Assembly: GCA_011390155.1 (NCBI GenBank)
Contig: JAABSW010000014.1
Location: 1 to 62,815 of the forward strand
Direction of reading: 5' to 3'
From: Clostridiaceae bacterium
GTDB lineage: Bacteria; Bacillota; Clostridia; Peptostreptococcales; Tindalliaceae
DNA: 62,815 bases
A program made the position numbers and the translations under genes. Numbering within the stretch: position 1 is the stretch's first letter; every line of letters begins with the position of its first letter. Below are positions 47,744 through 57,267 of this stretch, one piece after another. The notes under the pieces were generated by a model. It did no database searches, was not told where the DNA came from, and worked only from the letters and a program-made list of their open reading frames with translations.

Positions 47744-50542
47744 TCATTCAATCTGGAAACTATTAAAAAGACTTATTGTATCATTTTCCTTTTGATTTAA
47801 TCCCATGTATTCTGCTACGATTTCCCGAAAAATAGGTGCGCCATAACCACCTGAACCACCTTGAAATATTAACACGGATATGGCTATTTGAGGATCATCA
47901 TATGGTGCAAAGCCTGTAAACCATGAGAAGTTATCATAATCGGCTTTAAATTGGTCCAGGTCACTGTTTCTAATTGAAGGATTTAAAAATTTTATTGCCT
48001 CTCTCATGGCATATCCTTCATCTTTAAACAAATGATTTTCTTTGTTTTCCTGCATCAACCGTTGGGTTTCGTTTTTCACAGCTTCTTCTGAAACATTGAA
48101 ATGCCTCAGGTGTTCAAGCAAATAAATCACTTCATCTGCAGGAGGTATTTTTCCTTCCCGCTGCGCTGTTCCTGTTTTTGCCGCAACGCTAATTGGAAAT
48201 TGATTAAAGTAACTGCGTGCGCCACCTGTCACTGTAGCTGCCAACATACCTCTTTTGATATGGTCCAAACTGTCATCTTTATTAAATTCCAGTACGACTG
48301 GATCGTTTCTCTCCATGAGGTGCTTTACATTCTCGTGCTTGTTAAGTACCTGTTGTACAATACTCACCTGGTTTCTTACTCCGCCATTGGCCAATGTTGC
48401 CATGTAGTTGGCCATTTGCAATGGCGTGTATGCATGGCTGCCCTGGCCGATGGAGAAGTTCATGGTATCCGCCAATGACCAGTAATTTTGATTGTAGTAG
48501 CTGTATTTAACTAAATCAGTGATGGCATTGGCACGTTCCGTTTTTATACCCATCGTAACAATGTTATCATATACCTGCCATCTGGGAGGGTTTTCATCAG
48601 ACATGGCTACCAATTCTTCAATAACAGATTTTAACGTTTCATCGGTGATTTCTACTTTTTCTTCGTCTAAATCTGATAAAGTGAGTATTCTGTTCAAGTG
48701 GTTTCGCAGCATTGCCTTTACCATTCTGGATTTTGAAGCAGGATCAGGTACGCCGCCATATCGTTCTCTGGGTATTTGAATCTCAATGCCAGTGGGGTCA
48801 TTTAACCCAAACATTTCAGCGTATTCAACCAGCGTTTCAATGTTCATTTCATAAGGCAAAGCCCTTTCTTTGCTATAATCATAGGCATTGGCGATGGAAT
48901 AAAAGTAGTAATTATTTGATTGGGCGATGGCTTCATATAAACCTTGGTTCCCCATGGTTGACCGGCTTTGGTTCCATAACCAGTTACCGAAAGTATGTTC
49001 GCCCACTTGAATAAAACCTCTGTCAAGTATCTTATAAGCAGGATCAAGGCCCTGTTCAATGGCGGCCAAACCCACAAGCATTTTGTAAGTTGAACCTGGC
49101 TGCACAGCTGTCGACATGGCAATGTTCATTAATGGACGCGGTGCCAGTGGATCTCGCATGTTTTCTGGTAATAGACTCTCCCAGTTTTCACTGTTGATAC
49201 CAGTGACAAAAAGATTCGGATCATAGGAAGGATAACTGGCCATGGCCAACACTTCGCCTGTTTTCACATCTGTCACAACCACAGCGCCTGCGTTTGCATT
49301 TTCCCGTGGTCCTTGTTTACCTACAAGTTTGTTTGAACCCCAGGGCGTTTCATATGTTCCACCCGATTGAATGACCCCCAGCACATCTTCGAGTATTTGT
49401 TCAACTTTCTTTGTAAATTCTATGTCGATGGTAAGGTAGACAGTGTCGCCAGGAATTGGTTCTTCTTTTTCCAATACACGTACCAATCTTCCCTTTGAAT
49501 CGACAACCACCCTCTGTGTTCCATCCTGCCCTTTTAAATTAGATTCGAAACTATGTTCAATGCCGGTTTTACCGATGATATCGCTTGGAAGATAACCAAG
49601 TTCGTTAATGTATCGCTCAATTTCACTTTGTTGTGATATTTTACCCAGATTTCCCAGAATATGAGCGGCAGAAGTCTTTTCTGGATACGTTCTTATTGGT
49701 TCAACCACCACGCTAACGCCTGGTAAATCATAGATCATTTCTTCTATCATGGTGACAGAACGTTGAGAAATATCCTGTGCGATTTTTATTGGTTGGTATT
49801 GCATAAAACCTGGCAGTTGGGTTTCTATTTGTTCACGTATGGCCATCACCATTCGAGCTTCATCACGTGAATATGAATCAGGAATTTCAAAATACTCTTC
49901 TTTTAACCAGTTAAAAGCATCTTCAGGGTGCTGCTGATCATCCGGAATGTAAAACTTTTTCAACCACTGCTCCTTCTTCATTTCATCGTTGAATTTCCAT
50001 GTTCTGATGGAAATGGGAACAGATAGTTCAGGGATTGCCAACAGTTGCTGTTGTACATCGATTGGATCGGTTTCTTCAATTTCGTACCGTATACGCAGCA
50101 GATCAAAAGCTTCCTTTGCCTGATACCACGAAGGGATTTCGTAATCATTTTTCCATTTATCAATTGAGTTATCAAAGGTATATTCAAAGCGATGATTTTC
50201 ATAAATGATTGGAAATTCATCGATAAAAGCATCTCCGTTATCTTGGAAAATCTGTACTAGTTCCATGCTTATTTCATTGATTTGTTCATTGACAATATCG
50301 TTTTTAGAAACTTCCACAGCAAAACTGGGCCTGCTGCCCGCTAGTAATCGGCCATACCTGTCTCTTATTTCACCGCGTGGCGCACTAATGGATATACTTT
50401 TTACAATTCTGTTTTCTGCATATTCACGATGTCCTTCTCCTTCTGCAATCATCAGGCTTGCCAGTCGAAAGAGAATAATGATGAAAAAAAACATGATCAG
50501 GAGTATGATCATAAAAAAACGTTTGTTGTATTTTGAAAACAT
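47744..50542 (-). CDS. penicillin-binding protein 2 (elongasome transpeptidase)
   Basis: 932 residues, longer than the usual 600-700. One N-terminal membrane helix (about 9-29), a dimerisation domain with APRGEIRDRYGRLLA, and the transpeptidase domain with S484-T-Y-K487, S542-N-N544 and KTG 789-791. Extra sequence lies at about 95-260 and between SxN and KTG. It cross-links side-wall peptidoglycan with MreC/MreD. The ATG at 50542 has AAGGTGG 8 bases upstream. Confidence 0.92.
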   Translation of the reverse strand: MFSKYNKRFFMIILLIMFFFIIILFRLASLMIAEGEGHREYAENRIVKSISISAPRGEIRDRYGRLLAGSRPSFAVEVSKNDIVNEQINEISMELVQIFQDNGDAFIDEFPIIYENHRFEYTFDNSIDKWKNDYEIPSWYQAKEAFDLLRIRYEIEETDPIDVQQQLLAIPELSVPISIRTWKFNDEMKKEQWLKKFYIPDDQQHPEDAFNWLKEEYFEIPDSYSRDEARMVMAIREQIETQLPGFMQYQPIKIAQDISQRSVTMIEEMIYDLPGVSVVVEPIRTYPEKTSAAHILGNLGKISQQSEIERYINELGYLPSDIIGKTGIEHSFESNLKGQDGTQRVVVDSKGRLVRVLEKEEPIPGDTVYLTIDIEFTKKVEQILEDVLGVIQSGGTYETPWGSNKLVGKQGPRENANAGAVVVTDVKTGEVLAMASYPSYDPNLFVTGINSENWESLLPENMRDPLAPRPLMNIAMSTAVQPGSTYKMLVGLAAIEQGLDPAYKILDRGFIQVGEHTFGNWLWNQSRSTMGNQGLYEAIAQSNNYYFYSIANAYDYSKERALPYEMNIETLVEYAEMFGLNDPTGIEIQIPRERYGGVPDPASKSRMVKAMLRNHLNRILTLSDLDEEKVEITDETLKSVIEELVAMSDENPPRWQVYDNIVTMGIKTERANAITDLVKYSYYNQNYWSLADTMNFSIGQGSHAYTPLQMANYMATLANGGVRNQVSIVQQVLNKHENVKHLMERNDPVVLEFNKDDSLDHIKRGMLAATVTGGARSYFNQFPISVAAKTGTAQREGKIPPADEVIYLLEHLRHFNVSEEAVKNETQRLMQENKENHLFKDEGYAMREAIKFLNPSIRNSDLDQFKADYDNFSWFTGFAPYDDPQIAISVLIFQGGSGGYGAPIFREIVAEYMGLNQKENDTISLFNSFQIE

Positions 50543-50555
50543 TGATATAACCACC

Positions 50556-51053
50556 TTAGTATTGCTTTTTCATGACCCGCCAATGATAGAGCTGACGCAC
50601 AGCTGCATAAACAGGAAAAACCATTAAAAAGTTATAGATTGCCTGAATAATCCAAACCTGTGACACCGCCACAAATAAATCGATCTGATAACCAAGAAAA
50701 AAGACAAATAGCAGGTATATAGCTTCATGAAAAAGGGTTCCAAGCATTGTTAAGATAATGGGTGTTGTCAAATGATCAGGAAATATTTTATGATTATACC
50801 TTCCAATGAAGTATCCAATGAGCATAAATGTAATCCCGCTTATACCTATAATTCTTCCAACTACAATGTCTTTTGTCAAACCTGCCGCAAATCCAATGAC
50901 AGCCGCCTTCTCATCATTTTGTCTTAAAGCAAGGGAAATGACCAATATCATTGTAACGTTGGGAACAACACCTGCAATGGAAATAAAAGGAAACAGTGCA
51001 GATTCTATGACAATAGAAAATACAATGGTTAACGCAAGGATGATTTTTTGCAT
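50556..51053 (-). CDS. mreD: rod shape-determining protein MreD
   Basis: 165 residues with five or six membrane helices. Divergent as usual for MreD; identified by length, topology and its position between mreC and PBP2. It links the cytoplasmic and outer parts of the elongasome. Confidence 0.88.
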   Translation of the reverse strand: MQKIILALTIVFSIVIESALFPFISIAGVVPNVTMILVISLALRQNDEKAAVIGFAAGLTKDIVVGRIIGISGITFMLIGYFIGRYNHKIFPDHLTTPIILTMLGTLFHEAIYLLFVFFLGYQIDLFVAVSQVWIIQAIYNFLMVFPVYAAVRQLYHWRVMKKQY

Positions 51054-51062
51054 ATTGTGCCC

Positions 51063-51914
51063 CTATTCATCTACATTTCTGGGGTTAACGATCAGTACTT
51101 TATCGAGTCGTTTAAAATTAACGGCTGGTTCTACAACAACACTTTTCAACAGTAAATCAGTTGTGCGATCAACTTCAGTAACTTCTCCAATCAATATGCC
51201 CCTTGGATAAAGACCGATTCCAGAAGTTATCAGCTGGTCTCCCACCACGATTTCTGCGTCCGGATCAAATAAATATCCGGATAGTTCGTGGGTAACACTA
51301 CCGGAAACAATACCCTGGTAGGTACCGTCCCGTAATACCTGAAAGCTTACAGAACTGCTGTTATCGATGATTGATATGACTTTAGCCCAATTACCGCCTG
51401 TTTCATACACTCTTCCTACTAAACCGCCGGAGCCAATGACCACACTGTCTTTTATTACACCGTGTTGTGTGCCAGCATCAACGGTGAACATTTCAAACCA
51501 ATTACCTGGATTTTTGGCAATAACATTGGCTGTAATAGGGTTTAAGTCAATTGTTCGATCGATGTTATTGAGTGTATTTTGCAGGCTTCTCAATTCAACT
51601 AATTCTTCCCGTAATAATTGTAATTCAACCAGTTCTTGCTCCAGGGCTTCGTTTTCAGTTTTTAGTGCTGTGTTTTCTTCTTTGATCTCAGATGAATTAA
51701 TCACAGTAACAACATTATTTTCTATTGTTGCTATAACGCGAGTTACCCCTTTTTGTAAAGGTGAAAAAAAACTGCCAATACCGCGTTCCATTACATTCAT
51801 TTCTTCTCTTTGTTGTGCCGTAAAACCAATAATCATTATTAATACAATAACAACAATGGTCAAAACGATTGGAATTCGATTTTTGTCATTCAAGTTGATC
51901 AATTCATTCACCAT
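51063..51914 (-). CDS. mreC: rod shape-determining protein MreC
   Basis: 283 residues. One membrane helix (about 15-35), a coiled coil (about 70-115, EENTALKTENEALEQE) and two beta domains with AKNPGNWFEMFTVDAG and TSGIGLYPRG. It scaffolds PBP2 outside the membrane. mreB, normally just upstream, is absent: only 98 bases lie between radC's stop and this start, and they contain repeat copy B. Confidence 0.93.
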   Translation of the reverse strand: MVNELINLNDKNRIPIVLTIVVIVLIMIIGFTAQQREEMNVMERGIGSFFSPLQKGVTRVIATIENNVVTVINSSEIKEENTALKTENEALEQELVELQLLREELVELRSLQNTLNNIDRTIDLNPITANVIAKNPGNWFEMFTVDAGTQHGVIKDSVVIGSGGLVGRVYETGGNWAKVISIIDNSSSVSFQVLRDGTYQGIVSGSVTHELSGYLFDPDAEIVVGDQLITSGIGLYPRGILIGEVTEVDRTTDLLLKSVVVEPAVNFKRLDKVLIVNPRNVDE

Positions 51915-51942
51915 CTTCTATAATGTGCCTATAAACAGGGAT

Positions 51943-52005
51943 GTAGCACCGCATCTCTCTCTCTTGGAGAAGAGGGAGTCTTAACAGTGTTAAACATCGG
52001 ATAAA
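51943..52005. repeat. dispersed 63-bp repeat, copy B
   Basis: Ungapped match to 18112-18174 (49 of 63 by my count), same orientation. It includes a hairpin (CTCTCTCTCTT...GAGAAGAGGGAG) and the palindrome TTAACAGTGTTAA. It fills most of the space between radC and mreC. Confidence 0.7.
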
Positions 52006-52011
52006 CTTAAA

Positions 52012-52713
52012 TTAGTTGAAAGAACAAGCATCTAATTCTCTTAAGCTTGAAAATACACTGTCTCCAATAATGACATGGTCCAGTACTGATATCCCGATGA
52101 TCTGCCCTGCATCAATCAGTCTTTTTGTGATAAGGATATCTTCTTTACTGGGCGTCGGGTCACCACTGGGATGATTGTGCACTAGAATTATCGCTGAGCA
52201 ACTCTTTTTAATCGCCGCTAAAAACACTTCCCGGGGATGAACGATGGAAGCGTTTAAGCTTCCCACAGAAATTTCTTCCATATGCAGCACTTCATGCTTT
52301 GTGTTTAGAAGTAATATATAAAACTTTTCTTTCTGTAAAAAACGTAAATCTTCCATCACCAAGCGGGATATATCTTCAGGATTTCTGATTTTGTATCGTT
52401 GATGTCTGTCCATAACTGAAATTCGCTTACCCAGTTCAATCGCTGCTAAAATTTGACATGCCTTTGCTTTACCCACACCTTTGATGGAACATAATTCTTC
52501 GATGCTGCAATTTTTAAGAAAAGCCAGACCCTCAGGTTGATGGCTTACAATTAATCGGCCTAACTCCACTGCGCTCATATTTTGCGTACCACTGGACAAT
52601 AGTATTCCAATTAATTCTGCGCTGGACAGCGCCTGAGGTCCTTCCTGCTGCATTCTTTCCCTGGGTCTTTCACTGAAAGGCATCGCTTTAATTCCCACCT
52701 GATATGCTTCCAT
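52012..52713 (-). CDS. radC: RadC family JAB-domain protein
   Basis: 233 residues from the ATG at 52713 (AAGGAGG upstream). Helix-hairpin-helix region (CSIKGVGKAKACQILA) and a metal-dependent JAMM motif HNHPSGDPTPSKED (H179, H181, D192). Its biological role is unsettled despite the repair-linked name. Normally it precedes mreB. Confidence 0.93.
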   Translation of the reverse strand: MEAYQVGIKAMPFSERPRERMQQEGPQALSSAELIGILLSSGTQNMSAVELGRLIVSHQPEGLAFLKNCSIEELCSIKGVGKAKACQILAAIELGKRISVMDRHQRYKIRNPEDISRLVMEDLRFLQKEKFYILLLNTKHEVLHMEEISVGSLNASIVHPREVFLAAIKKSCSAIILVHNHPSGDPTPSKEDILITKRLIDAGQIIGISVLDHVIIGDSVFSSLRELDACSFN

Positions 52714-52759
52714 TTTTGTTTTGTCCTCCTTCGATGTACACATGTTGTATGATTCATAA

Positions 52760-53008
52760 TTAAAGTTTTTTGAATAGTAGTGCAGCCAAAATCAATCCAA
52801 TGAGGCCGGCAAGGTTTAGATCAACCATAAAAGTCATATTAAATGTAATTAATTTCAGATCAATTCCAAACTCTCTTATGCCTAAGGGACCCGGTCCGTA
52901 ATTTAGTATTGGTGCAAAACTGGATAAAACAGCGCCAATGAGACTGCCGATCAACACGCCGGCTACGATCATCAATAACAGAACGCCTGTGTTTTTACTT
53001 CTGTTCAC
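52760..53008 (-). CDS. DUF4321 family membrane protein
   Basis: 82 residues, two membrane helices (about 8-30 and 60-80) with LNYGPGPLGIREFGIDLKLI between them. Function unknown. The start is a GTG with AGGAGG upstream. It is a short clostridial family usually found near radC/mreB. Confidence 0.8.
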   Translation of the reverse strand: MNRSKNTGVLLLMIVAGVLIGSLIGAVLSSFAPILNYGPGPLGIREFGIDLKLITFNMTFMVDLNLAGLIGLILAALLFKKL

Positions 53009-53020
53009 ATTGAACGCCTC

Positions 53021-53551
53021 CTATGTTAGCGAATAAGTAAGTTTATTGAACCTTCCTTTTACTTTTTGTAATACAAAATATGCTGTCAGGCCAATAAAAA
53101 TTCCTGTAAATATACTTGCGAACATCATAAAAGGTAAATAAACAAAAATCCTTATATTTTGAATCATTACACTGGCAACACTTAACTGTGCCACGTTATG
53201 ACCCAGGGCACCAAGTACGCTGACGCCAACAAGGCTTAAAAAACGCTTAAAAAAATTCAGTGCCATCCACATCAGAAATGTACTGAGTAAGGCACCTGCC
53301 AAACCATACATCATAGATGTAACAGCACCTGTCAATAGACCCGCCATAAAAACACGCATCAAATTGACGGACAGTGCAAACTTTAGTCCGAACATGACAA
53401 GTGTCATAAGTCCAATGATGTTTGCCAAACCTATCTTAGCCCCCGGCACAACACCCATAAAGGGGTTAGGAATGAACCCTTCCAGAATATGGAGCGCCAG
53501 CCCAAGGGAAGTTAGTATCCCAAAATAAACAATTCTTCGTGTTGAACTCAT
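53021..53551 (-). CDS. Gx transporter / heptaprenyl diphosphate synthase component I family protein
   Basis: 176 residues, five or six membrane helices. The ATG at 53551 follows GAGGAAGAG. LEGFIPNPFMGVVPGAKIGLANIIGL is typical of the family. Despite the old name it resembles ECF-type S components. In many clostridia it lies with apbE and a NusG-II gene near rnf; neither is here. Confidence 0.8.
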   Translation of the reverse strand: MSSTRRIVYFGILTSLGLALHILEGFIPNPFMGVVPGAKIGLANIIGLMTLVMFGLKFALSVNLMRVFMAGLLTGAVTSMMYGLAGALLSTFLMWMALNFFKRFLSLVGVSVLGALGHNVAQLSVASVMIQNIRIFVYLPFMMFASIFTGIFIGLTAYFVLQKVKGRFNKLTYSLT

Positions 53552-53660
53552 CTTCACTCTTCCTCTATCAAAAATTTCAATTGTAATCCATAAAAAGTGT
53601 AACACTTAAAGGGGCCACTGGCAAGGAAAACTAAGTTTTTCAACAATCATATGATGTCAA

Positions 53661-53694
53661 CAAAAAGCCGCCATGAGGTTCCCCCCCGAGCGGC
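53661..53694 (-). terminator. terminator of the rnf operon
   Basis: GCCGC and GCGGC with flanking A-T pairs, followed on the minus strand by TTTTTG, just past the rnfB stop codon. Confidence 0.65.
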
Positions 53695-53710
53695 CCTTTG
53701 TCTGGTATGC

Positions 53711-54541
53711 TTACACAGCTGCCGGTGCTTCTTCTTCTTTCTTCAAACGTCCTTCAATTGCTTTCGTTGGGCATTTTTCAACACAGATATAACAATTGGT
53801 ACATTTGTCATAGTTGATAAATGCCAGGTTGTTTTCAAAGTCAATGGCTTGTTCGGGACATGCCTTCACACAAATTTGACATGCGATACAACCGACGCTG
53901 CATTTTTGTCTGACTACTTTGCCCGGGTCATTGCTGTTGCAGGTAATAACTACTTCCTGTTCATATGGCACCATGGTGATGACATTTTTCGGACAAGCTT
54001 CAACGCATTTTAGACATGCAGTGCATTTTTCAGGAATGATTTTTGCTAGACCTGTGTCCGTAATTTCGATGGCATCGAATGGACAAACGGTCACACAGGT
54101 TCCAAGTCCAAGACAGCCATATTTACATGATTTACTGCCACCATTCACCATATTAGCGGCAATGCAATCTTGGATGCCGTTATAAATAAATTTTTCTTTG
54201 CATTTATCAGATCCGCCATTACAAATCACTTTTGCTACTTTTTTAGCACTGCCTGCCACTTCAACTCCCATCACTTCTGCTAAGGCATCAGCAAGTTCTG
54301 GACCACCCACAGGACATCCATCTACAGGAGCTTCGCCTGCTGCAACTGCTCTGGCAAAGCTGTCGCATCCAGGCAGCCCGCACCCACCACAGTTAGCCCC
54401 CGGAAGCAAATCTCGTATGGTTGTAATTTTAGGGTCAACATCTACTTTAAACTTCTGTGCTGCAAAGGCCAGTCCTGCCCCAAACAAGAGTCCTAAACCA
54501 CCTAGACTGACAGCTGGGTATAAAATACCTTCAATGTTCAT
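53711..54541 (-). CDS. rnfB: ion-translocating ferredoxin:NAD oxidoreductase subunit B
   Basis: 276 residues. N-terminal membrane helix, a four-cysteine Fe-S domain (CGGCGLPGCDSF), and four ferredoxin-type CxxCxxCxxxCP runs (ending CVTVCP, CVEACP, CVKACP, CVEKCP). It is the ferredoxin-accepting subunit of Rnf, inner-face side. Confidence 0.95.
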   Translation of the reverse strand: MNIEGILYPAVSLGGLGLLFGAGLAFAAQKFKVDVDPKITTIRDLLPGANCGGCGLPGCDSFARAVAAGEAPVDGCPVGGPELADALAEVMGVEVAGSAKKVAKVICNGGSDKCKEKFIYNGIQDCIAANMVNGGSKSCKYGCLGLGTCVTVCPFDAIEITDTGLAKIIPEKCTACLKCVEACPKNVITMVPYEQEVVITCNSNDPGKVVRQKCSVGCIACQICVKACPEQAIDFENNLAFINYDKCTNCYICVEKCPTKAIEGRLKKEEEAPAAV

Positions 54542-54556
54542 TTATTTCACCCCTTT

Positions 54557-55138
54557 TTAAACCAGGCCCATGAAGCCCATAAAGGCCAAAGACATAAGAC
54601 CGGCTGTTAGTAGTGCAACAGGAAATCCCTTGAAAACAACAGGAAGATCTGCTAATTCCATACGCTCTCTTATAGCTGCAAACAACACGATGGCCAGGGA
54701 AAAACCGATGGCTGCACCGATGGCATGAAAAATCAGTTCAATTAAGTTGTATTCATTTTGAATGTTCAAGATGGTTAATCCAAGTACGGCACAGTTGGTG
54801 GTAATTAATGGCAAGTAAACACCCAGGGATTGATAAAGTGTATAACTCGTTTTCTGAATGACCATTTCAACCAGCTGAACCAGCGATGCAATAACAAGAA
54901 TAAAGACAATGGTCTGCATGTACTCAATGCCCAATGTATCAAGAATAAACCGTTGTGCCACGTAAGTAATAATTGATGCCATGGTCATTACAAATGTGAC
55001 AGCCATACCCATTCCCATAGCAGTTTCAACTTGCTTTGATACTCCCAGGAAAGGACAGACGCCAAGAAAACGTGATAAAACAAAGTTATTAACAAAGATT
55101 GCACTTATTAAAATAATAAAGATTGAAGAAATCGACAA
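54557..55138 (-). CDS. rnfA: Rnf complex subunit A
   Basis: 193 residues, six membrane helices. [16 protein letters not shown] (near 15-30) is the RnfA/NqrE hallmark, with a cysteine that helps form the intramembrane Fe-S site. The TTG at 55138 lies 8 bases after AAGGAGG; a GTG at 55147 touches that site. Confidence 0.94.
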   Translation of the reverse strand: MSISSIFIILISAIFVNNFVLSRFLGVCPFLGVSKQVETAMGMGMAVTFVMTMASIITYVAQRFILDTLGIEYMQTIVFILVIASLVQLVEMVIQKTSYTLYQSLGVYLPLITTNCAVLGLTILNIQNEYNLIELIFHAIGAAIGFSLAIVLFAAIRERMELADLPVVFKGFPVALLTAGLMSLAFMGFMGLV

Positions 55139-55153
55139 CGTTGGCACCTCCTT

Positions 55154-55753
55154 CTAGGATTTGGATTTAGGATATACAGCCTTATTAAACAGCGCCATTA
55201 GAATTCCCAATGCGAGAAATGCTCCAGGAGCCATTGTCATAATGCTCATTGGTTCAAAAGCTGCAGGTAATAATTGTGCGCCGAAAACTGTTCCAAAACC
55301 AATGATTTCCCGCACGATCCCAAGAACCACCAAGGCTAATGTAAAACCAATGCCCATGCCTAAGCCGTCTGTAATGGACTGGATGACACCATTTTTAGAG
55401 GCAAAAGATTCAGCACGGCCTAAAATAATGCAGTTAACGACAATAAGAGGTATAAAAATACCTAAAGCCTTGTAAAGTTCAGGCGTGTACGCATTCATCA
55501 ACATTCCCACCATTGTGACAAAGGTTGCAATAACGACAATATAAACAGGAATTCGGATTTTTGTAGGTACTACTCGCCTGATAGCTGATACAACAAGATT
55601 GCTTCCAAACAAAACTGCCGTTGTCGCTACACCCATACCCAGGCCATTAATGGCAGTACTTGTCACTGCCAGTGTTGGACACATGCCCAGCACTTGTACA
55701 AAGATTGGATTATCGAGCACTAATCCTCTCGAAAATATTTTACCCAGTTTCAC
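55154..55753 (-). CDS. rnfE: Rnf complex subunit E
   Basis: 199 residues, six membrane helices, with the sister signature NPIFVQVLGMCPTLAVT near residue 16 containing its Fe-S cysteine. The GTG at 55753 has GGAGG 8 bases upstream. It pairs with RnfA in the membrane. Confidence 0.94.
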   Translation of the reverse strand: MKLGKIFSRGLVLDNPIFVQVLGMCPTLAVTSTAINGLGMGVATTAVLFGSNLVVSAIRRVVPTKIRIPVYIVVIATFVTMVGMLMNAYTPELYKALGIFIPLIVVNCIILGRAESFASKNGVIQSITDGLGMGIGFTLALVVLGIVREIIGFGTVFGAQLLPAAFEPMSIMTMAPGAFLALGILMALFNKAVYPKSKS

Positions 55754-55771
55754 AGTTTCCACCTCCGTTAA

Positions 55772-56302
55772 TTAATTTTTCAGGAAATCCTGGTATAAAG
55801 AAACGGCTGTATTAACACCGTTGACGACAGCGTCACTGGACACTGTGGCACCTGATATTGCGTCTACAGAAACATCTCCGTCAGCTGACAAACCGCTGAA
55901 TCGATCTGTGTAATCAGGTTCAGTAATTTTACTACCTAAACCAGGGGTTTCGGTTTGAGAGAGTATTTCTACACCTGAGATTTCATCGTTAGTAATCCCA
56001 ACCATCATTTCGATCTCTCCGCCATATCCGTTTGGAGCCAGTTTAATGGCATATCCAATCACAGTGTCTCCCTCTCTACCGGCAAAAACATCTCTAACCA
56101 TGGATACATTATCAATTTCTGCACCTTCAACAGGTTCAAAACTATCAGCTTCTCCCAGTAATTCTTCAAGAGAGGCCCGGTCGTTTTCCAAGGCGCGTTC
56201 CATTATGATGCCTTCTGTCATGCTGTTGGTAACGCCCAGAACCAATCCTGAAACCGCGGTAATGAGCAACAAAATGAGTCCCATCTTAACCATATCACGC
56301 AT
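55772..56302 (-). CDS. rnfG: Rnf complex subunit G (covalent FMN)
   Basis: 176 residues. N-terminal membrane helix, an extracytoplasmic FMN-binding domain with ETPGLGSK (118-125) and SGAT (150-153), whose threonine T153 carries phosphoester-linked FMN. Its start overlaps the rnfD stop by 8 bases. FMN attachment needs ApbE, which is not in the window. Confidence 0.95.
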   Translation of the reverse strand: MRDMVKMGLILLLITAVSGLVLGVTNSMTEGIIMERALENDRASLEELLGEADSFEPVEGAEIDNVSMVRDVFAGREGDTVIGYAIKLAPNGYGGEIEMMVGITNDEISGVEILSQTETPGLGSKITEPDYTDRFSGLSADGDVSVDAISGATVSSDAVVNGVNTAVSLYQDFLKN

Positions 56303-57248
56303 TTTGTTTTTTCACCTCCCCATAAATCGTTGGTACCGAGTATCTATCAATAAGAGGAGTAGCAACATTCATAAGTAAAATGGAAAAACCAACACCTTCA
56401 TTATAACCACCAAAGAGTCGGATTACTGCTGTGAGCAGACCACAACCTATAGCAAAAATAATTTTTCCTTTATCGGTGACAGGTGATGAAGAATAATCAG
56501 TGGCCATGAAAATCGCACCGATGAGCAAGCCGCCTGCCACTACATGGTAAGCCATAAAATGTACGTTAAATCCGCTGTAGACCAAGGTAATAAGGGCCAC
56601 CGTTCCCACATAAACTGCTGGGATGGTGATCTTGATAACCCCTCTGTAGAGAAGGTATAATCCACCCAACAATAGTAAGGCTGCAGAGGTTTCACCCATA
56701 CATCCACCGATATTACCGGCAAAGGTGTCAAATAAACCGGGTGCTGTGGCAGGAACAGCCATTTGACCTTTCACAAAGCTTAATGGTGTCGCAGTTGAAA
56801 TCATATCAGGTCCAGGGCTTACCCACTCAGTCATTCTTCCTGTCCAGGAAAGCGTTAAAAGGATTCGGGCAGCCAAAGCTGGGTTCATGAAATTTTTCCC
56901 CAAACCTCCAAATAATTGTTTCACAACAACGATGGCAAATGCTGAACCAATCATTGGAAGCCACCAAGGAGCTGCAGCCGTTATGTTTAAGGCAATTAGT
57001 AAACCGGTAACAACCGCACTCATATCTTTAATTGTCACTGGTTGTTTACGAACTTTTTGAACAGCTGCTTCTGCTAACACCGCAGTAATAACAGCAATTA
57101 AAATCAATACCAATGCGTTTGTTCTAAAAAAGTATACAGCACCGATGGTTGCGGGTAATAACGCAATCACAACATCGGACATAACTTTGGTAACACTGCC
57201 TTCATCCCTAATGTGTGGTGATGAAGAGACAATGAGTTTCTGTTCCAT
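56295..57248 (-). CDS. rnfD: Rnf complex subunit D (covalent FMN)
   Basis: 317 residues, eight to ten membrane helices. The STAT motif at 151-154 (before PLSF) fits the FMN-threonine site. It contributes to ion movement, sodium or protons, across the membrane. Confidence 0.95.
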   Translation of the reverse strand: MEQKLIVSSSPHIRDEGSVTKVMSDVVIALLPATIGAVYFFRTNALVLILIAVITAVLAEAAVQKVRKQPVTIKDMSAVVTGLLIALNITAAAPWWLPMIGSAFAIVVVKQLFGGLGKNFMNPALAARILLTLSWTGRMTEWVSPGPDMISTATPLSFVKGQMAVPATAPGLFDTFAGNIGGCMGETSAALLLLGGLYLLYRGVIKITIPAVYVGTVALITLVYSGFNVHFMAYHVVAGGLLIGAIFMATDYSSSPVTDKGKIIFAIGCGLLTAVIRLFGGYNEGVGFSILLMNVATPLIDRYSVPTIYGEVKKQNA

Positions 57249-57267
57249 TCGGTTTCCCTCCCGTCAC

